64,000 nucleotides of DNA from Bacteroidota bacterium (GTDB lineage: Bacteria; Bacteroidota; Bacteroidia; AKYH767-A; OLB10): assembly GCA_016722525.1 (NCBI GenBank), contig JADKJB010000007.1:1-64000 (forward strand), read 5' to 3'. This document shows positions 33,071-43,807 of this stretch, piece by piece; position 1 is the stretch's first letter; the number at the start of each line of letters is the position of its first letter. A model generated the notes under the pieces. That model worked only from the letters and a program-made list of their open reading frames with translations. It was not told where the DNA came from and made no database searches. The position numbers and the translations under genes are program-made.

Positions 33071-34948
33071 ATGAAAGCGTTCTCCTTCCGACTGAAAACA
33101 TTCAGTTTGATTTCAAGTTTAGTTCTGGTTTTTGCATTTGATATTTCAGCACAAGTTAATTATTCGGAAAGTTTTGATGGCACCCCATTCCCAACGAATG
33201 GCTGGACCACCACCGGCCCAAATAGTTTGTGGGTACAACGTACCAATGGAACCAACCCAACTTGCACGCCTCACAGTGGAGCTGCTATGGCTCGATTTTC
33301 AGCTTTCAATCAAACTCCTGGAGTTCAGGATGAGTTTGTAAGTCCTGTAGTTGATTTCTCAGGCAACACCGGAAATATTCCCACATTTAGTTTATGGGTT
33401 TACCGTGATGGCAACTCAACAGCTGGTGACAGTGTCACTGTTTTTGTAAACACCAGCACTGTACTTGCCGGAGCTACACGCATTGGAGCTGTTGCACGGA
33501 GCCGTTTCTTTGTTCTTCCGGTAAACGAACTCTCCGATGGTTGGTATCAATATACTTTCAATGTACCTTCTACGGTAAGTGCCGATACCAATTATTTTAT
33601 TTTAAGAGGCACTTCTCGTGATGGTGGAAATATTTATATTGATGATGTTTCATGGGTAGCCTACCCAACACCCTGCTCCGGAAACCCTACAGCAGGAACA
33701 CTAACGGTGGATCGTACACTCTTATGCGGGGGATCGGGCGATGCCAATCTGACCTTGCTTGGTGCTACCGCAAATTTATCAGGCATCTCGTACAATTGGC
33801 AATCGGGTCCGGCCGCTACCGGTCCCTGGACTAATTTTGGTCAGGATGACACAATTGTCAACACAGGAACCTTAACTTCCTCCACCTATTTCAGGTGTTA
33901 TGTCAGTTGTGTTCCTTCAGGAATTTCAGATACTTCAGCAGTAGTATTGGTAACTGTTAGCAGCAACCCTGTTCCGGTTGTAGCCGTAAGTCCAAATACC
34001 AATGTCATTTATTGTACAGGTTCCGCTCCGGTGGTATTGGTTGCCAGTGGTTCCAATTCTTATGTTTGGACTCCTGACATAGCTATTCCAAATGGAGTGG
34101 GCGATTCTGCTCTGGCAGCACCCGGTGTAAATACAACTTACACAATTGTTGGTACAGATACGACAGGTTGTTTTGCAAGTACCACTGTGAACGTACAGGT
34201 AAGAAATTCTCCCAATGTAAATGGCACTACTAACAACAATACTATTTGCGATGGAGCATCAACAAATCTTCAGGCATCAATTATAGGACCTGGATTTGGA
34301 ATCCAATTTCAATGGAATCCAGGAGCACTGAATGGAGCTAACCAAACAGTGAATCCTTCAACAACTACTTCGTATGTAATTTCTGCAACTTCACCACAAT
34401 CGGGGTGCGTAGGGCGCGACACTGTGTTAATAACTGTTAATCCTGCTAATGTGGCCTCTTTTACTTATTCCGTAGTAAATCAAACAGTCACTTTCGTGGA
34501 TGCTTCAACAGGTGCAACTTCATGGTTATGGGATTTTGGAGATGGAACAACCAGTACATTACAAAGTCCCGCATACACGTATGGCGCCAATGGCGTATAT
34601 ATAGTTAGCCTAATCGCTGACAATGGACTTTGTCCGGCAGATACCTTTACTCAAACAATAATTGTAGGGCCTGCCAGTATTGAAACACTTAACGATCCAA
34701 CAGATCTAATACTTTTCCCTAACCCGGCATCAGGGCCTGTCACAATTGTGTTTCTGTCAGAAAGCAACCGTGCAGAAATTTTCATAATAAACCAGTTGGG
34801 GCAAACAGTACAAGAGACAGAAGCAATTAAAGGTCCTGAAAATCTATTTACTGTTGAACTGGAAACCAGCAAACTTGCTAAAGGCACTTACCAGATTAAA
34901 GTCGTAACGGAAAAAGAATTGCGCTTGCATACATTTATTAAAAAGTAG
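33071..34948 (+). CDS. secreted protein with choice-of-anchor/MAM-like domain, Ig and PKD modules, T9SS signal
   Basis: This 625-residue protein has a signal peptide to about residue 28 (ending FDISAQ). Residues 30-200 form a jelly-roll of the choice-of-anchor J type (SESFDGTPFPTNGWTTTGP, GNIYIDDVSW), found on many Bacteroidota surface proteins. Ig-like modules (DTSAVVLVTVSSNPVPVVAV and TYTIVGTDTTGCFAS) and a PKD domain (WLWDFGDGTTSTLQSPAYTY) follow. The T9SS sorting domain starts at LFPNPASGPVTI. The frame is intact. It follows the giant adhesin on the same strand and shares related Ig-like modules, which suggests that they act together on the cell surface. No enzymatic motif is seen. Confidence 0.8.
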   Translation: MKAFSFRLKTFSLISSLVLVFAFDISAQVNYSESFDGTPFPTNGWTTTGPNSLWVQRTNGTNPTCTPHSGAAMARFSAFNQTPGVQDEFVSPVVDFSGNTGNIPTFSLWVYRDGNSTAGDSVTVFVNTSTVLAGATRIGAVARSRFFVLPVNELSDGWYQYTFNVPSTVSADTNYFILRGTSRDGGNIYIDDVSWVAYPTPCSGNPTAGTLTVDRTLLCGGSGDANLTLLGATANLSGISYNWQSGPAATGPWTNFGQDDTIVNTGTLTSSTYFRCYVSCVPSGISDTSAVVLVTVSSNPVPVVAVSPNTNVIYCTGSAPVVLVASGSNSYVWTPDIAIPNGVGDSALAAPGVNTTYTIVGTDTTGCFASTTVNVQVRNSPNVNGTTNNNTICDGASTNLQASIIGPGFGIQFQWNPGALNGANQTVNPSTTTSYVISATSPQSGCVGRDTVLITVNPANVASFTYSVVNQTVTFVDASTGATSWLWDFGDGTTSTLQSPAYTYGANGVYIVSLIADNGLCPADTFTQTIIVGPASIETLNDPTDLILFPNPASGPVTIVFLSESNRAEIFIINQLGQTVQETEAIKGPENLFTVELETSKLAKGTYQIKVVTEKELRLHTFIKK

Positions 34949-34966
34949 TTTTTTGCTTCTTCAAAC

Positions 34967-34998
34967 AAAAGGTACAACAGAATTCAGTTGTACCTTTT
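34967..34998 (+). terminator. intrinsic terminator
   Basis: AAAAGGTACAAC and GTTGTACCTTTT form a 12-bp stem with an 8-nt loop followed by a T-rich tract. It lies 18 bases past the stop of the plus-strand gene. Confidence 0.88.
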
Positions 34999-35194
34999 TT
35001 GTTTTTAAGATAGTTTGTGAAGCATTGGTATTGAAACATGGGCTGCTGTTGTTTTAAAAATCAGTAACATTTGGTTGACAAAAAAAGCATTTAAATTTTA
35101 AAGCTCAACTAAACATACCTTATAATTCAATTGTAATAGAAATTCTACAAAAAGCTTTTGTTGTTATTTCTATTTTGGCTTTCTTAAATCCATC

Positions 35195-36796
35195 ATGGCT
35201 ATGAAAATAAACTACTTATTTATCTTCCTATTGCAAGTACTATTAATCCAAACCGGATATTCACAAAATTCGGGTTCACTGGACACCACATTTAATATTG
35301 TTGGAACCTTCACACATGATTTTGGATTTATCGACAACATTACCGATGTAAAAATACAACCTGCAGATCAAAAAATTGTTGTTGCAGGAACGGCATTGAC
35401 TCCCTCTTTTTCAGGTAAACTGCTTGTAGCACGGTTACTACCGGAGGGTGGGTTCGACACCACCTTTAACGATAGCGGTTCTGTTATTATTCCTTTTTTC
35501 AATGAATCCTATGCTTATGAAACTTTTATTAAGAATGATGGCAAAATTGTAGTAGCTGGCGCCGCTGCTGATCCCAGCTTTCAGTTTACAGCGTTGGTGC
35601 TTCGGTTGAATGAGGATGGATCTATTGATTCAACATTTGGCACAAATGGTTTTTCCTTGCCCGAAATCAGTACCGGAGACGACTTTGCTTATGCTATGGC
35701 TGAACAAATTGATCATAAAATTGTAATAGCGGGCACTGCTGTTGATGCCAATTTTAGAAATGCCCCTTGTGTAATGCGCATGGAAGAAGATGGCGCAATT
35801 GATTCAACCTTTGGAACTAACGGCGTAGCGTACATACCTATTTCTGAAACAGACAATGAGTTGACAAGCGTTGTGATTCAACCTGATGGAAAAATATTGG
35901 TTAGCGGCCATATTGATAACGGACTTACTAGTGGCGGTCAATTTGACTTTGATGTATTGGTAGCCCGATTCAATACAGATGGAACTGCCGATATCACTTT
36001 TGGAAATAATGGAGTTGTGATTACCGCTGTATCCACTAATTATATAGACGATGCCTTCGGGATGCAACTCACTTCCAATGGAGGAATAATTGTAGTAGGT
36101 TTCACTACTCAGCCCAATTTTTCCTATGATGCAATAGTGCTACAATACGACAGCACCGGAAGCCTTGATACCACTTTTGGCACCAACGGAATTACTATTT
36201 TTGATAATGCCGATCAGGATATAGCATTCGATGTGGAAGTACAAAGCGATGGCAAAATACTAATAGCAGGCAATTCGGGCGAATTCATACCTAATCCCAA
36301 CGATTTTATGTTGGCTCGCTACAACTCCAATGGAACTCTTGATAATAGTTTTGGAACAAATGGTTTTTCTTTAACCCCCATTTTAGCCGATTATGATGAA
36401 GCGGAATCAATGGCAATTCAAGCTGATGGAAAAATTGTACTGGGAGGTAAAGCATATAACGGCAGTCAATTTGACATGACTGTTGCAAGGTTTAATAATG
36501 ATGTATCTTCTTCGATAAATGAATTGATTGTAACTAAGAAAATTGAATTGTACCCAAATCCGGTTTCTAAAAGCCAACCACTTACAATAGTTATAGAATC
36601 GGATATTGTTGGCACTGCAACTGTTGAAATTTTTGACTTGCCGGGAAGTCTAGCAGCTGTTTCGAATTCAATGCCAATTCAATCAGGAACCAATCACTTA
36701 CAAATCACACTTCCTGCCACATTAGTCCCGGGATTGTATTTTTTAAAAACAAGTGGAAATTTTCAGGCAACTTACAAATTGGTAGTCACCGAATAA
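35195..36796 (+). CDS. secreted delta-60 repeat beta-propeller protein with T9SS signal
   Basis: This 533-residue protein has a signal peptide (MAMKINYLFIFLLQVLLIQT; a second ATG two codons in is equally possible). It contains about seven copies of the delta-60 repeat, seen as VQPDGKILVSG, ADGKIVLGGKA, or SDGKILIAGNS paired with GSLDTTFGTNG, GAIDSTFGTNG or GTLDNSFGTNG. These repeats form a beta-propeller of unknown ligand. The C-terminal T9SS sorting domain begins at LYPNPVSKSQPL and ends YKLVVTE. The frame is intact. It converges with the YHYH gene across a shared terminator. Confidence 0.85.
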   Translation: MAMKINYLFIFLLQVLLIQTGYSQNSGSLDTTFNIVGTFTHDFGFIDNITDVKIQPADQKIVVAGTALTPSFSGKLLVARLLPEGGFDTTFNDSGSVIIPFFNESYAYETFIKNDGKIVVAGAAADPSFQFTALVLRLNEDGSIDSTFGTNGFSLPEISTGDDFAYAMAEQIDHKIVIAGTAVDANFRNAPCVMRMEEDGAIDSTFGTNGVAYIPISETDNELTSVVIQPDGKILVSGHIDNGLTSGGQFDFDVLVARFNTDGTADITFGNNGVVITAVSTNYIDDAFGMQLTSNGGIIVVGFTTQPNFSYDAIVLQYDSTGSLDTTFGTNGITIFDNADQDIAFDVEVQSDGKILIAGNSGEFIPNPNDFMLARYNSNGTLDNSFGTNGFSLTPILADYDEAESMAIQADGKIVLGGKAYNGSQFDMTVARFNNDVSSSINELIVTKKIELYPNPVSKSQPLTIVIESDIVGTATVEIFDLPGSLAAVSNSMPIQSGTNHLQITLPATLVPGLYFLKTSGNFQATYKLVVTE

Positions 36797-36814
36797 TATC
36801 AGTCAAAAAAAAAT

Positions 36815-36857
36815 TGCCACAACACATTGCATTTAAAAGTAGCAACGTGTTGTGGCA
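36815..36857. terminator. bidirectional intrinsic terminator
   Basis: TGCCACAACAC and GTGTTGTGGCA form a perfect 11-bp stem between two convergent genes. A run of nine A on the left gives a strong T-tract for the minus-strand transcript. Confidence 0.82.
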
Positions 36858-36879
36858 TTTCACCAATAGTACTTCAACA

Positions 36880-38255
36880 CTATTTTTGAATAAGTAATTT
36901 TTTAGTTACCACCTCGCCTCCCTTTTTTAATTTAATCAAATACTCGCCACTATATAAAGTCTTGGTATCGAAAAACGCGATAGTGCTTCCCTGATAGATT
37001 ATAGTCTCTTTGATTAGTTTACCGGCAATATCAAATAACGAGATATAAATGTTTTCTAAATTCAATCCATTGTATTGAATAGCTACCAACTCCGTTGCCG
37101 GATTTGGGAAGATTGAAATGTTGATTTTCTCTGAATCGTTAACCGAAATTCCAGATGAAGATGGGACATAGACGGTAACAGGCTCAGCAATAGCAGTAAC
37201 TTTAACACCGGTATTCACACCATAAAAAGCAGGTCCAACAACATAGGGATAGGCTGAGTTCCAGTTAGCATCAACGGTAGCGAAATAACAATAAATACCA
37301 TTTGGATATTCAGGGGTAACACAAAATCTGCCGTTGTGCACATCTAAATAATCTGGGTCAGCGGGATGACTCACAAATTCATAATCTTCACGAAAGTACC
37401 CAAGCGGATAGGTGGCACTTACTACAGGACCATCCGGCACATTAGTTCCATCAGCCCAAACTGTTCTTGTAGTGATATTCCTTAATTGGTAACCCGATTT
37501 TATTCTAACAATGCCACCTGAACCGGTTGTGTTATAATAACCATAAGCCCCATAAATAGGAAAGCCATCGTAAGCAAACCCAATCAAAGGAGCATGTTGT
37601 GTACTGTCAATGGCATACAATCCATCTGCATCATACAAATTACAGATAGTAGAAATTACATTCAAGTCCAGGTCAAATGCAGAAGGATTTTGATGATGGT
37701 GATAGTTACCCATTGCAGGATGACCTTTTGAGCAATCAAATCCTGCTTTCTCTGCAGGAATGGCATCTCTGTTCCAACTTTGGGATGCGGTAGGACCTCC
37801 GGGACAAGGAGGATTTCCGGGGCCACCACAAAGTGCATTGGTAGTTGTATTCCAGGCAACACCATCTCTGTAATCAAACAAGGCAACTCCATTAATAAAT
37901 AGCCCGATGTTACCTCCGTTAGTTGCAGTAGCACTACCGGTATTTTGAACAGGATTCAATGACAGTTTAAAAATGGCGTTCTGTGTTGTTGCCAGGGAGG
38001 GGTTTCCATCCAGAAAAGGACCCGTTACATAGGAAGGAATCCCATTCGCTCTAACATAAACCCAATTCGCTGAATACAACACAGTTTTAACATTGGCAGA
38101 ATCAGCATCCTGAATGGCTGTTGAGTTCCCACTAACGTAATGACTTCCTAAAATTCCAGATGTATTCTGAAGCCAGTTCAAAATTGCAGGATTTGTTTGC
38201 GCATTTGCAGAATAAATTCCGACAAACAACATTAGTAACGAAAGAAATTTTTCAT
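36880..38255 (-). CDS. YHYH-domain secreted protein with T9SS signal (frameshifted start)
   Basis: This is a YHYH-domain protein (PF14240 type), a family named for a His-rich motif. Here it reads MGNYHHHQNPSAFDLD, followed by LIGFAYDGFPIYGAYGY and YLDVHNGRFCVTPEYPNGIYCYFAT, all family hallmarks. The C-terminus is a T9SS sorting domain (IFPNPATELVAIQYNG ... KKLLIQK). The open frame starts at an internal ATG. Adding one A to the A5 run at about 38248 gives MKKFLSLLMLFVGIYSANAQ from the ATG at 38255, a proper signal peptide, for 458 residues. It is encoded 34 bases after the diheme peroxidase gene on the same strand, so probably in the MbnP/MbnH-like operon. The function of YHYH proteins is not established; clustered His residues suggest metal binding. 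Confidence 0.8.
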
Positions 38256-38289
38256 ATTTTAAATTTTAATAGTGATGATGAGATTGGTT

Positions 38290-39339
38290 TTATTGATTTG
38301 TTTTTGATTGTTGCGTAACAGGTAGTAAGATATTGCGAGGAAATGATAATTTTGGGTTGAATAAAAATTCTTTATCGGTTAGCGTAAGCAAAAATGAAAT
38401 TAAATCTACCTTTTCATTTGAGGTTAACGCTATTGGTTTTTGAAGTTGTTCGGAAAGGGTGTTGCTATTTTGTATTCCTGAAGTGTAATGATCCAATACT
38501 TCAGAGAGTTTTTTAAATCGCCCATCATGCATATAGGGAAATGAAAACTCTATGTTGCGAAGCGTAGGCACTTTAAACTTTAACGAATCACCGGGATTTA
38601 AAGATATTTTCATTCTACCATAATCTTTTAATTCTGCATCAATAGGCAGACCATTATTTTCATATTCAGAGGTAGTGAATAATGGTTCCTGATGGCAGGA
38701 TGCACAATTTTTCTGAAACAATTTATATCCAATACTTTCCTGTTCGGTAAACACCTCTTTACCATTCATCACCTTATCGTATTCAGAATTGGAACTGACG
38801 AGAATCAATAAAAATTGAGAAATCGATTTTAGCGTATGTTCTCCGGTGATCAAACTGTCCCCAAATGCTTTGTAAAATAACTTCGGGTAAATTGCTGATT
38901 GCTGTAATTTCAGAACCACATTTTCCAACTTCTCGTCCATTTCGAGCGGATGAGAAATTGGAGCCAGCGCTTGCATATCCAAATGATTAATTGCCCCATC
39001 CCACATGAATGATTTTTGCCACGCCAGATTCATCAGTGCCGGAGCATTGCGGGTTCCCGTTTGGTCATTGATACCATGACTAAGTGCATGATCAACATGT
39101 GCAAATGCGGTGAATTGAGAATGACAACTTGCACAGGATATGGTAGTATTTCTGGAAAGAATTGGGTCATAAAACAATGCTCTTCCCAATTCAACCTTAT
39201 CGGCATCTAAAGGATTCTTAGTGAAATTATATTCCGTAGCAGGCCAGTGGAGTGGTATTTGAAAGTAGAACTCATTCACTGATTGGAATGCAACAAATGC
39301 AAAACAAATTACTATAAAAACACTTGCTTGCTTTTTCAA
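38290..39339 (-). CDS. MauG/MbnH-like diheme cytochrome c peroxidase
   Basis: This 349-residue exported diheme protein of the bacterial cytochrome c peroxidase/MauG superfamily has two CxxCH haem c sites, CASCH at 69-73 and CASCH at 212-216. It also has the family blocks LGRALFYDPILSRNTTISC, GTRNAPALMNLAWQKSFMWDG, and FKVPTLRNIEFSFPYMHDGRF. The start ATG overlaps the end of the MbnP-like gene by four bases. That pairing is known from MbnP-MbnH systems, where the diheme enzyme oxidises a tryptophan of MbnP to create a copper-binding site. By context this is more likely an MbnH than a simple peroxide scavenger, but the distinction rests on the neighbour. It acts in the periplasm. Confidence 0.82.
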   Translation of the reverse strand: MKKQASVFIVICFAFVAFQSVNEFYFQIPLHWPATEYNFTKNPLDADKVELGRALFYDPILSRNTTISCASCHSQFTAFAHVDHALSHGINDQTGTRNAPALMNLAWQKSFMWDGAINHLDMQALAPISHPLEMDEKLENVVLKLQQSAIYPKLFYKAFGDSLITGEHTLKSISQFLLILVSSNSEYDKVMNGKEVFTEQESIGYKLFQKNCASCHQEPLFTTSEYENNGLPIDAELKDYGRMKISLNPGDSLKFKVPTLRNIEFSFPYMHDGRFKKLSEVLDHYTSGIQNSNTLSEQLQKPIALTSNEKVDLISFLLTLTDKEFLFNPKLSFPRNILLPVTQQSKTNQ

Positions 39340-40034
39340 TATTTTGAAATACTAAAAATTTTATAAATCTTTTCTGATAAAATCATGGCCTCTTTTCCCG
39401 GCGACATAATTTGATTTTGATAGGATAAGTCGATTCCTGAAATCAACTTTTCAATATCCATAACAATAAATAATTGCTCGCTTCCGCTGACATTTAATAC
39501 TACTGTTTGCAAACTATTGTAGGGGTATTGGTAGCCCCCCAGATGAAATTGAAACTCCTTATTGGGGTTGGCAATGCTATTGCATTTCCCCTCCATTTTA
39601 AAATTGATGTATCCATTTTGCCAGGTCCAATACATACCTTTTGTAGGATCTAATTCGCCACCCAAGGCACCTGAAAAATTGGTAATGCTATCAATTCCCA
39701 AATTGAAACGAATTGTATGGAAAGCAGTAACGGATGGGATAGAAAATTGAATTTGTTTTGAATTTTCCTCTGCGGCATCCACCAAATGGTAACTGTTTGG
39801 TTCCTTAAAAACAATTGTATCATTTTTAAAAAACTGCAATTCGGAGATATAAAATTTTAATGTATTGATTTCAATACTGTCACCATTTCCAAGCGCGTAG
39901 TGGGTATCTAACTTTAAAGGCAAATTTCCATACTTTAAAACAAAGGAAATTTTTTGAATCTTATCAACTTGAGCACGTAGCGAATGCGTCTGGAAAAGGA
40001 AAATCAATACAACACCAAAGATTTTCCAACTCAT
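39336..40034 (-). CDS. MbnP-like copper-binding periplasmic protein
   Basis: This 232-residue protein has a signal peptide (MSWKIFGVVLIFLFQTHSLRA). The remainder matches the MbnP-like family: FVLKYGNLPLKLDTHY, TLKFYISELQFF, FNLGIDSITNFSGALGGELD and the diagnostic GMYWTWQNGYINFKMEG around residues 134-150. The family is tied to copper homeostasis, and in characterised members a Trp is converted to kynurenine by the partner MbnH. The two Trp in GMYWTWQ are natural candidates, though I cannot tell which. The stop overlaps the next start (ATGA), so MbnP and the diheme enzyme are translationally coupled. No methanobactin genes are seen. Confidence 0.8.
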   Translation of the reverse strand: MSWKIFGVVLIFLFQTHSLRAQVDKIQKISFVLKYGNLPLKLDTHYALGNGDSIEINTLKFYISELQFFKNDTIVFKEPNSYHLVDAAEENSKQIQFSIPSVTAFHTIRFNLGIDSITNFSGALGGELDPTKGMYWTWQNGYINFKMEGKCNSIANPNKEFQFHLGGYQYPYNSLQTVVLNVSGSEQLFIVMDIEKLISGIDLSYQNQIMSPGKEAMILSEKIYKIFSISKY

Positions 40035-40410
40035 ATTCTTTCGATAAATTAAATGCTTCTAATTGTAATCTGTAAAGTTAATAGTACTGAAAATGATTTT
40101 ACAACCGACAAAGTAATTGAGTCACTGGAAGGCCTTTGATCATGCGAATTATTGCTTCTGACTCCAATTACTCTAGGAAGTTTAAAGTATTCCTTTGAAA
40201 TAAATGCTGCTTCAAATTTGGCTCTCTTCCAAACCACCCATGGGCACCAATGTGCATCGAAAAATGAAATGGCTCGAAAATATTAACTAACATCTTGTAT
40301 TTGAATTGTTTATAATCTATTTCAACTAAATACACTTCTACAGCTAGTCCAAAAAAGGAATTAAGAAAAGATTGCATAAAAATATAACTCCTTTTGTCAT
40401 TCAGCGTTAT

Positions 40411-40418
40411 TAACTTTG
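40411..40418 (+). promoter_or_regulatory. -7 promoter element for the DUF4175 operon
   Basis: TAACTTTG matches TAnnTTTG and ends 13 bases before the ATG at 40432. A TTG lies upstream but at a short 14-base spacing, so the -33 element is uncertain. Confidence 0.5.
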
Positions 40419-40431
40419 TGAGGTATCCATT

Positions 40432-43400
40432 ATGACAGGCAATTACGACATATTACTCCATAAACTGGATGAATTTATCCGGAAGTACTATAAGAATCAA
40501 CTTATTCGAGGCGCTATTTATGTCTTTACGGCGCTATTATTGGCCTGGCTGGCCTTTACCAGTCTAGAGTATTTTGGTCATTTTAGTACAGTCATCCGAA
40601 CTATTTTGTTCTGGAGTTTTATTTTGGCAGCAGCCATTTCTACCTGGCGACTCATCATTATTCCACTGTCGGGGCTCTACAATCTAGGGAAAGTTATTTC
40701 ACATGAGCAGGCTGCAGCTATTATAGGTACGCACTTTAGCAATGTACAGGATAAGCTGTTAAACACCCTTCAGCTAAAAGCCGAATCTGAAAAAACCGGG
40801 AATAACAGCGCATTGTTGCTGGCCGGTATTAACCAGAAAATTGAGGAGTTAAAACCAGTTCCATTTGCTGCAGCTATCGATTTAGGGAAAAACAGAAAAT
40901 ACTTTAAGTATGCGGCTGTGCCGATGGCCATTCTCATAGTGATTTTATTTGCTGCTCCAAGTTTATTGTTCGATGGGTCGGAAAGATTACTGAAACACAA
41001 CACCAGATTTGAAACTCCGGCACCCTTTCAATTTAATGTAGAAAACAGGGATCTGAAGGCGATACAAAGTGAAGACTTTAATTTATTAGTCAGTGTTGAT
41101 GGCAAAACAGTGCCGAATGATGTTTATATTGAAATTGAAGGCAACCAGTTTCGTCTCGACAAAGAAAACAGAATAAAGTTCAATTATACTTTTAACAACA
41201 TACAAAAAACCACTCGTTTTCACTTGTTCGCAGATGGTTACACCTCACGTGAGTATGAACTTGCCGCCATCCCGAATCCATCGGTACTTAACTTTAATGT
41301 TTCACTGGTGTATCCAGGTTATATTGGCAAACAACCTGAACGACTTCAAAACACGGGTGACTTAAACATACCTGCAGGCACAAAAGTAAAGTGGGAATTT
41401 AATGCCCGGAATGCCAGCACTATGAAACTGGAGTTTAGGGATACCACCTTCACTTTACAGCCCGACGGCAATTTATTCGTATACTCACGTTCGTTTATAA
41501 AAAGTGCCGGCTATTCTGTTAAACCGGTCAACGAGTTTATGGAATCTAAGGAACCCATGGAGTATAATTTAAATGTAATTCCTGATCTTTATCCAACCAT
41601 ACAAACAGAGCAGCAACAGGATTCTCTCAGCTCACAATTGTATTATTTTAAAGGAATGATTCGCGATGATTACGGATTCAGTAAATTGGCTTTTACTTAT
41701 AAATTCATTAAAACTTCCGAAGAAAATTTACGCAGCCGCGATCAGGTATCGCAGATGATTGCTATCAACAAAGGAATTAGTCAGGATCAGTTTTTTTACT
41801 CATGGGATATGCAAAAACTCATGGTGGAACCCGGCGAAGAAATAGAATACTATTTTGAAATATGGGACAATGACGGCGTTAACGGCCCCAAAGCATCCCG
41901 CACACAATCAATGGTGTTCAGGGCTCCCTCTTTAAAAGAGCTTGCAGAAAAGGCGAATCAGAATTCCGATAAAATGAAATCTGATCTCGAGAAGAGCCTG
42001 CAACAATCTAAAAAAATACAGAAAGAGATGAGTGAAATTTCGAGGGATATGCTCGAAAAGAAAGATCTCAATTACGACGATCGGAAAAAGATTGAAGACG
42101 TAATTAAACAACAAAAAGAGCTGGAGCAAAAAGTGGAGGAGCTGAAGAAACAAAACCAGCAAAATAATGCCCGTGAAAACGAATACCGTCGTAATAGCGA
42201 AGAGCTCCAGGAAAAAAAATTAAAACTCGAGGAACTCTTTGAAAAACTCATGAGTGAGGAGATGAAAAAAATGATGCGTGAGTTGGAAAAATTGCTTAGC
42301 CAACTTAACAAGGACGAAGTGAAAGAGATGGTGGATAAAATGAAACTCGATAACAAAGATCTTGAAAAACAGCTGGACCGCACCCTCGAACTTTTCAAAC
42401 AACTTGAAGTGGAACAAAAAATGAAAGAAGCCATTGATAAGCTCGATGCACTTTCAAAAGAACAGAAAGATCTTGCTGAAAAAACTGAAAAGGATAAGTC
42501 GGATGGCAAAGAGTTACAGGAAAAACAAAATGAACTCAACAAAGATTTTGAAAAACTGAAAGAGGATGTAAAAGAACTCGAAAAGAAAAATCAGGAGCTG
42601 GAATATCCTCAGGAAGTTGGTGAAAACAAAGAAGAGATGGATGCTATTCAAAAGGACATGGAGGAGAGTGAGGAGCAGCTTGCAGGTGATAAAAAACAAC
42701 AAAAGAAAGCAGCACAGTCGCAGAAAGATGCTGCCGAAAAAATGGATCAGCTTTCCTCAAAAATGAAACAGGAACAAGCCAAAGAAGAGCAGGAACAGGC
42801 AGAAGAGGATATGAATGCGATGCGTGCATTGCTCGAGAACCTCATTCGTTTTTCGTTGAACCAGGAAGCATTGATGGAAGAATTGAAACAGATGGATGTG
42901 AATAATCCCCGTTACACCAAACTCGCCCAGAAGCAGCGTGAACTGAAAGATGATGCTAAAGTTTTGGAAGATTCCTTGTTTGCCCTCAGCAAAAGAGTTG
43001 CACAAATTTCGAGTATGGTGAATACTGAAATTGCTGCTATCAATAATAACATATCCAAATCCATTGCACATCTTCAAGATCGATTTGTTCCGCAAGCCCG
43101 TTCTGAACAACAATATGTGATGACTTCAGTAAATAATCTTGCATTGCTGCTTACAGAAGCGTTACAACAAATGCAACAGCAGATGCAACAAATGAAGCAG
43201 CAGAAACCGGGTAGTGGCAGTTGCAAAAAACCCGGATCCGGAAAGCCTTCTCCTTCAGCTGAAAAAATGAGAAAGATGCAACAAAAGCTGAATGAGCAAA
43301 TGAAGGCTCTCAAGAAAAAATGGAGGGCGAGCAAAAGGGTGACGGAAAAGGAAAAAGAGTGGAGGCAGCAGTGGTATGAGCGAAGAACTCGCTCGAATGG

Positions 43401-43801
43401 CTGCTCAGCAAGAGGCGCTTCGTAATGAATTACAACAACTCAGTAATCAGGAAAATAAAGATGGACAAGGCTCTTTGGGTAATCTCGATCAGCTCGCCAA
43501 GCAGATGGAACAAACCGAAAAAGATCTGGTGAACCGTAAATTGTCACAAGAAACTATTAATCGTCAGGAGGAAATTTTAACCCGTTTACTGGAAAGTGAA
43601 AAAGCCGAAAGAGAACGTGAACAGGACGAAAAACGCCAGTCGAACGAGGCTCAGGATAATATGTTCAGAAATCCTGGTCAGTTCGAAGAATATAAAAAAT
43701 TGAAAATGAAGGAGATAGAATTATTAAAGACGATTCCTCCCGGATTAAATGCATTTTATAAAAACCTTGTAAATTACTACTTTCAGACCCTCGAAAACTA
43801 A
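40432..43801 (+). CDS. DUF4175-type membrane protein with long coiled coil (two frameshifts)
   Basis: The reconstructed protein has about 1123 residues. The N-terminus has two or three membrane helices (GAIYVFTALLLAWLAF; TILFWSFILAAAISTW; FKYAAVPMAILIVILFAAP). The SHEQAAAIIGTHFSNVQDKLLNTLQL segment is typical of the Bacteroidota DUF4175 family. Residues 190-500 are beta-rich and probably periplasmic. From about 500 to the end it is a highly charged coiled coil (EKANQNSDKMKSDLEKSLQQ and many KEQK/EELK runs). Two A-run deletions near 43317 and 43360 break the frame; correcting both joins KEKMEGEQKGDGKGKRSGGS to GMSEELARMAAQQEALRNEL. The function is unknown. In other Bacteroidota it is encoded just before an HATPase gene and ybeY, as here. 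Confidence 0.78.
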
Positions 43802-43807
43802 GTACTT

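Noticed and set aside
40049..40377. two overlapping short minus-strand frames upstream of the MbnP-like gene
   Set aside because: They can be joined by one indel but give no recognisable protein; too weak to list as a gene.
42072..42542. 156-codon Ser/Phe-rich minus-strand frame
   Set aside because: It is the antisense shadow of the charged coiled coil of the DUF4175 protein.
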